Positions 43,820 through 47,446 of a DNA stretch of 47,446 bases are shown piece after piece. The translations under genes were made by a program, and so were the position numbers. The notes under the pieces are model-generated. The model saw only the letters and a program-made list of their open reading frames with translations. It was not told the DNA's origin and did no database searches. How positions within the stretch are numbered: position 1 is the first letter of the stretch; every line of letters starts with the position of its first letter. Source of the stretch: Duganella sp. (lineage in GTDB: Bacteria; Pseudomonadota; Gammaproteobacteria; Burkholderiales; Burkholderiaceae_D); NCBI GenBank assembly GCA_026225475.1, contig JAMFSU010000132.1:1-47446 (forward strand). Direction: 5' to 3'.

Positions 43820-43869
43820 TCCCGCTTTACCCCCAGTCTGACCTTCAACCAAGAGAGGAATTCCACCCT

Positions 43870-44997
43870 ATGTATAACCGCATGCATATCATCGCCGCTT
43901 CACTTGCCATTCTGCCGGTATTGGCTTCTGCCCAGGAAGTGCAAACCGTAAAGATCGGCTTCAGCAGTCCGTTGACCGGGCCACAAGCTTCGGCCGGCAA
44001 GGACAATCAGGGCGGTTTGCAACTGGCCATCGAGCGTCTGAACGCGCAAGGCATGGTCATCGGCGGCAAGAAAGTCAAGTTTGAAATGGTTGCCGAGGAC
44101 GATCAGGCAGATCCAAAATCGGGTGTTGGTGTAGCGCAGAAGCTGGCTGATATGGGGGTCAAGGCAGTCGTTGGTCCCTACAATTCGGGCGTGACCATTC
44201 CAGCCTCGCGGGTCTACAACGATGCTGGCATCGTGACCGCTACCGTGGCATCTAATCCTAAAGTGACACAGCAAGGCTTCACCAACCTGTACCGCGTCGC
44301 TGCCAGCGACAGTCAATTGGGCGGCAAGATGGCGCTGTATGCAGCCAAGGAACTGAAGGTCAAGACCGTAGCCGTGATTGATGACCGCACTGCCTATGGT
44401 CAAGGCCTGGCCGAAGAGTTCACCAAGGTCGCGCAAGCCAATGGCATCAAGGTGGTCAGCAAGGATTTCACCAACGACAAGGCGACCGACTTTTCCGCCA
44501 TCCTGACCTCGATCAAGGGCAAGAAGCCTGACGCAGTCTTCATCGGCGGCTACGCTCCGCAAGGCGGCCCGATCAAGCGTCAAATGAAGCAACTGGGTAT
44601 CGATGCCATCCTGCTTGGCGGTGACGGCATCTGCTCGCCAGAAATGGGTCGTCTTGGCGGCGACGCCATCGGTGAAAGCGTCTACTGTACGCAAGGCGGC
44701 ACCATGCTGGAAAAGGCCAAGGAAGGTAAAGCTTTCTCCGACGACTATCAGAAAAAATTTGGTCGTCCTGCGGAAGTTTATGCAGTGTCCTTCTACGACG
44801 GCATGATGGTGATTGCCCAGGCAATGAAAGCCGCGAACTCGATTGAGCCTAAGGTCTATGGTCCGGTGATGGCCAAGATCAAGTACAAGGGCGTGGCTGG
44901 AGAATATGAGTTCGACAGCAAGCACGACCTGAAGCAATCGCCAGTGACGATCTTCCGCTTCAAGGATGGTGTGCCAGTCGCTCTGACCAGCTATTGA
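43870..44997 (+). CDS. Amino acid ABC transporter substrate-binding protein (LivK-like)
   Basis: This is a periplasmic binding protein of the Leu/Ile/Val family. The signal peptide is about 1-21 (MYNRMHIIAASLAILPVLAS, ends SAQ). The mature protein starts with VKIGFSSPLTGPQASAGKDN and contains VGPYNSGVTIPASRVYNDAG, the hinge/ligand region typical of LivJ/LivK. It has 375 aa. The start is ATG 43870; upstream in-frame sequence has no ribosome binding site. With the enzymes and LivH downstream it probably supplies the substrate of the hydroxyproline pathway, though classical branched-chain amino acid uptake cannot be excluded. Confidence 0.92.
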   Translation: MYNRMHIIAASLAILPVLASAQEVQTVKIGFSSPLTGPQASAGKDNQGGLQLAIERLNAQGMVIGGKKVKFEMVAEDDQADPKSGVGVAQKLADMGVKAVVGPYNSGVTIPASRVYNDAGIVTATVASNPKVTQQGFTNLYRVAASDSQLGGKMALYAAKELKVKTVAVIDDRTAYGQGLAEEFTKVAQANGIKVVSKDFTNDKATDFSAILTSIKGKKPDAVFIGGYAPQGGPIKRQMKQLGIDAILLGGDGICSPEMGRLGGDAIGESVYCTQGGTMLEKAKEGKAFSDDYQKKFGRPAEVYAVSFYDGMMVIAQAMKAANSIEPKVYGPVMAKIKYKGVAGEYEFDSKHDLKQSPVTIFRFKDGVPVALTSY

Positions 44998-45015
44998 TCG
45001 CTTCCTGATCTCCCG

Positions 45016-45038
45016 CGAGCCCGGCTTGTCCGGGCTCG
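45016..45038 (+). other. Strong hairpin after the binding protein gene
   Basis: CGAGCCCGG (45016-45024) pairs perfectly with CCGGGCTCG (45030-45038) around CTTGT. No U-run follows. Such stems often stabilise the transcript of a binding protein that must be made in excess of the downstream genes. The rest of the 315-bp gap to 45312 carries a promoter candidate and no supported gene. Confidence 0.45.
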
Positions 45039-45268
45039 TCAGCGTTGGTGCCGCAGTTCGCTACGCCTGGCGCATGCGCTTGCTTTGCCTCCTCGCAGAA
45101 CATCCATTGCGGCGGTTATTTGGCCGCGCCTTCAGTGCGCCCGCAAGCGCTGGCGGCTTGTGCCTCGCACCATCGATGATGCTCAGGATTTTGCTGTGGC
45201 CAGGAAAAAATGCAATACACTGCCCTTTAGCAAAATGTAGCGACATGACCAGCAACACAGTCGTCAAG

Positions 45269-45296
45269 TTGACATCAATGCAGTAGGCAACATTAT
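45269..45296 (+). promoter_or_regulatory. Candidate sigma-70 promoter of the dehydratase gene
   Basis: A perfect TTGACA (45269-45274), a 16-bp spacer and CATTAT (45291-45296, 4/6) lie just before ATG 45313. Start of transcription near 45303 would leave a leader of about 10 bases, containing GAGGG as ribosome binding site. Confidence 0.55.
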
Positions 45297-45312
45297 TTGT
45301 TGAAGAGGGCTC

Positions 45313-46323
45313 ATGCTCAGTTATACCCGCACGGTTCACACCATCGATGCGCACACCGGCGGCGAGCCGTTGCGCATTGTCACTTCCGGCTTGCCGCAAG
45401 TACCCGGCACCACCATTTTGCAAAAGCGTGACTGGCTCAAGCAGCATCGCGATGACTTGCGCCAGTTCCTGATGAACGAGCCGCGCGGTCATGCTGACAT
45501 GTATGGCGCTTATCTGTTTGCGCCGCTGACGCCGCAGGCCGATTTTGGCGTGATCTTCATCCACAACGAAGGTTATAGCGACATGTGCGGCCACGGCATC
45601 ATTGCACTCGGCAAGGTGCTGGTCGAAATGGGCTATGTCGAACGCACTTCGCCGGTCACGCGCATCTGCTTCGATGCGCCGGCCGGTTTCATCGACGCCA
45701 GCGTCGAGTGGGATGGCCAGCGCGCCGGTCAGGTGACGTTCAAGAATGTGCCGTCGTTCATTTATCAGCGCGACGTCGTGGTCGATACGCCCAGCTTTGG
45801 CCGTATCACCGGCGACATCGTGTTTGGTGGTGCGTTTTACTATTACATGAATGCCGATCAGGCCGGGCTCAGCGTCAAGCCAGAGCAGGTGCGCCAATTG
45901 ATCCAGTTGGGCGCAGAGACCAAGGCGGCGGTCAAGGCCAAGGTGGCGATTGAGCATCCGCTGGAACCAGGGCTCAATACCTTGTACGGCACCATCATCG
46001 ATAGCGCGCCCAATTTTCCCGGCGCCGACCAATCCAATGTCTGCATTTTTGCCGACCGCGAAGTCGATCGCTCACCGACTGGCACCGGCACTTCCGGCCG
46101 CGCTGCGCAATTGTTCCTGCGCGGGCAACTGGCGTTGAACCAGGACTATGTGAATGGCAGTATCGTCGGCAGTAATTTCAGCGTGCGCGTGACCGGCACC
46201 ACACGCGTTGGCGAACTGGATGCGGTGTTCACCGAAGTGACTGGCAGTGCACATCTGATGAGTACCAATCAATGGGTATTGGAAGAATCCGACCCGTTTC
46301 CAACCGGCTTCTTCCTGAGGTAA
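45313..46323 (+). CDS. lhpH: Trans-3-hydroxy-L-proline dehydratase (proline racemase family)
   Basis: The 336 aa protein is in the proline racemase superfamily. The first catalytic Cys is present (Cys92 in YSDMCGHGIIALGK). The second position is Thr256 (DRSPTGTGTSGR) instead of Cys. Racemases and 4-hydroxyproline epimerases have Cys at both; Cys/Thr marks dehydratases that turn trans-3-hydroxy-L-proline into pyrroline-2-carboxylate. The next gene encodes the expected reductase for that product, 2 bp away. The symbol follows the Azospirillum naming and is inferred from this pattern. Confidence 0.85.
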   Translation: MLSYTRTVHTIDAHTGGEPLRIVTSGLPQVPGTTILQKRDWLKQHRDDLRQFLMNEPRGHADMYGAYLFAPLTPQADFGVIFIHNEGYSDMCGHGIIALGKVLVEMGYVERTSPVTRICFDAPAGFIDASVEWDGQRAGQVTFKNVPSFIYQRDVVVDTPSFGRITGDIVFGGAFYYYMNADQAGLSVKPEQVRQLIQLGAETKAAVKAKVAIEHPLEPGLNTLYGTIIDSAPNFPGADQSNVCIFADREVDRSPTGTGTSGRAAQLFLRGQLALNQDYVNGSIVGSNFSVRVTGTTRVGELDAVFTEVTGSAHLMSTNQWVLEESDPFPTGFFLR

Positions 46324-46325
46324 GC

Positions 46326-47252
46326 ATGTATATTCTTGACGCCCAACAGACCGCCGAGGCGCTGCCCTATGCAGCACTGGTGCCCGCCTTGGCACAGGCT
46401 GCGCAGGAATATGCCGACGGCCGCATTGTCGCGCCCGAACGGCAAGTGGTGCCCATCGATGCCGCCAGCGTCTTGCTGAGCATGCCCGCCATTGGTGCCG
46501 AGCTCAGTATCACCAAACTGATCACTGTGCATGCCGACAATGCGCGCCATGGTCTGCCGGCGATCCAGGGCGAAGTCATCGCTTTCGAGACGAGTAGTGG
46601 CCGCCGTGTGGCGCTGCTCGACGGCCCGACGGTCACGGCGCGCCGCACCGCAGCCATGAGTTTGCTCGGCATCCAGACACTGGCGCCGACGCGTCCGCAA
46701 TCAGCCTTGTTGATCGGCACTGGCGTACAGGCAGCAGCGCATGCTGATGCCCTGGTCGAATTTTTTAGTGTCACGCAATTCTGGATCGCGGCGCGTCATG
46801 TTGCGCGTGCGCAGGCATTTTGCAGCGAACTGAGCACGCGCCATGCAGGCATCGTCGCCAGTCCGCTGGCAATGGACGTCTTGCAAAATGCGGCGCCGCC
46901 CACCGATGTCCTGATTGCCTTGACCACCTCACGCAGCGCGGTGATTCCGGCCAAGCTAGCACCGCAGACGTTGGCGATCGGGGTCGGTGCCTTCAAGCCC
47001 GACATGGTCGAATTTCCTGTTGCGCTGCTGGCCGAACGCTGCATCGTGGTCGACGATCTGGCGGGTGCCCGCCATGAAGCCGGCGATCTGATGCAGGCCA
47101 AAGTCGACTGGAGCAAGGTGCGCGCCATAGGCGATATCCTGGCCGGTCGTGGCGCCGCGCTGCAAGGCATGCCAGTATTCAAGACCGTTGGTCAGGCCGC
47201 CTGGGATCTGGCCGCAGCACGCGTGGTTTGCGCCCGCCTGGCGGCGGCATAA
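46326..47252 (+). CDS. lhpI: Delta1-pyrroline-2-carboxylate reductase (ornithine cyclodeaminase family)
   Basis: This is an NAD(P)H-dependent enzyme of the ornithine cyclodeaminase/mu-crystallin family. The 308 aa protein has the substrate-side motif [16 protein letters not shown] (around residue 105) and the Rossmann loop [16 protein letters not shown] (about 125-140). True ornithine cyclodeaminases are in the same family, but coupling to a Cys/Thr-type dehydratase two bases upstream points to reduction of pyrroline-2-carboxylate to L-proline. GAGG at the end of the upstream gene is its ribosome binding site. The start is ATG 46326. Confidence 0.83.
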   Translation: MYILDAQQTAEALPYAALVPALAQAAQEYADGRIVAPERQVVPIDAASVLLSMPAIGAELSITKLITVHADNARHGLPAIQGEVIAFETSSGRRVALLDGPTVTARRTAAMSLLGIQTLAPTRPQSALLIGTGVQAAAHADALVEFFSVTQFWIAARHVARAQAFCSELSTRHAGIVASPLAMDVLQNAAPPTDVLIALTTSRSAVIPAKLAPQTLAIGVGAFKPDMVEFPVALLAERCIVVDDLAGARHEAGDLMQAKVDWSKVRAIGDILAGRGAALQGMPVFKTVGQAAWDLAAARVVCARLAAA

Positions 47253-47320
47253 GCGAATTTGCACTAACAAAAACACGGTCTGTCATCTGCAGGCCGACAT
47301 ATCAGCAACATAGGAGACAT

Positions 47321-47446
47321 ATGGACATTTTCATCCAGCAAATCATCAACGGCCTGGTCCTCGGCAGCATGTACGCCTTGATCGCCCTGGGCTACACCAT
47401 GGTGTACGGGGTACTCAACCTGATCAATTTTGCCCACGGCGACGTG
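47321..47446 (+). CDS. livH: Branched-chain amino acid ABC permease LivH, 5' part (partial)
   Basis: The first 42 codons are in the window and the gene runs off the end. The start [20 protein letters not shown] followed by [20 protein letters not shown] is the highly conserved N-terminus of LivH-type inner membrane permeases. TAGGAGACAT gives a good ribosome binding site. It lies 68 bp after the reductase gene, so the binding protein, two enzymes and permease probably form one uptake and catabolic operon, with livM, livG and livF expected beyond the window. Confidence 0.95.
   Translation, partial: MDIFIQQIINGLVLGSMYALIALGYTMVYGVLNLINFAHGDV

Noticed and set aside
45026..45286. 86-codon + strand frame between the binding protein and dehydratase genes
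   Set aside because: It starts inside a hairpin, has no ribosome binding site, and ends over a good promoter; composition is not gene-like.

Overview
The window is a stretch of a betaproteobacterial chromosome, most likely from the order Burkholderiales and probably the family Oxalobacteraceae. The family-level call is inference from protein sequence and gene order; no database search was run. Supporting signs are the gene order tuf-rpsJ-S10-spc-alpha with infA between secY and rpmJ, a long basic tail on S3, cytochrome c maturation by the ResB/CcsA system next to a cytochrome c4, and the housekeeping blocks cutA-dsbD, hemB/engB and rhodanese-grxC-secB-gpsA, the last divergent from gpmA-envC-ctpA.

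Layout. 1-14857 holds the end of tuf and the complete S10, spc and alpha ribosomal protein gene series (S10 to L17, with secY, infA and rpoA). All genes are on the + strand, mostly 2-30 bp apart or overlapping. The few longer gaps are not empty: they carry strong hairpins, terminators and promoter-like elements after tuf, rpsJ, rpsQ, rpsK, rpsD, rpoA and rplQ. 14969-17063 is cutA-dsbD. 17144-23166 looks like an accessory insert: a 1-Cys peroxiredoxin, then a LysR regulator divergent from an iron-type alcohol dehydrogenase, a ketoglutarate-semialdehyde-type aldehyde dehydrogenase and an orphan periplasmic binding protein. 23690-30822 holds hemB, an unannotated small-RNA candidate, engB, cytochrome c4, ccsB (ResB), ccsA and a YieH-like phosphatase. 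31146-40043 holds a small basic protein, the gpsA/SH3/secB/grxC/rhodanese block on the - strand, and gpmA-envC-ctpA-moeB-dksA on the + strand. 40208-43062 is a metal-uptake-like unit: a palindromic operator, a His-rich membrane-anchored protein and a ZnuD-like TonB-dependent receptor. 43077-47446 is an Lrp-type regulator divergent from an amino acid binding protein, a trans-3-hydroxy-L-proline dehydratase, a pyrroline-2-carboxylate reductase and the start of a LivH permease, which together read as a hydroxyproline uptake and catabolism cluster.

Most interesting points. (1) A strong intrinsic terminator on the + strand at 24933-24971 has no + strand gene to serve. It lies convergent to engB, where Spot 42 (enterobacteria) and ErsA (Pseudomonas) sit, and is preceded by hairpins and a C-rich anti-Shine-Dalgarno-like stretch, so a regulatory RNA is likely. 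(2) A perfect 17-bp palindrome abuts an extended -10 promoter before the ZnuD-like receptor unit. (3) rpsD is enclosed by two intrinsic terminators inside the alpha operon. (4) The proline-racemase homologue has Thr in place of the second catalytic Cys, which assigns it to trans-3-hydroxy-L-proline dehydration.
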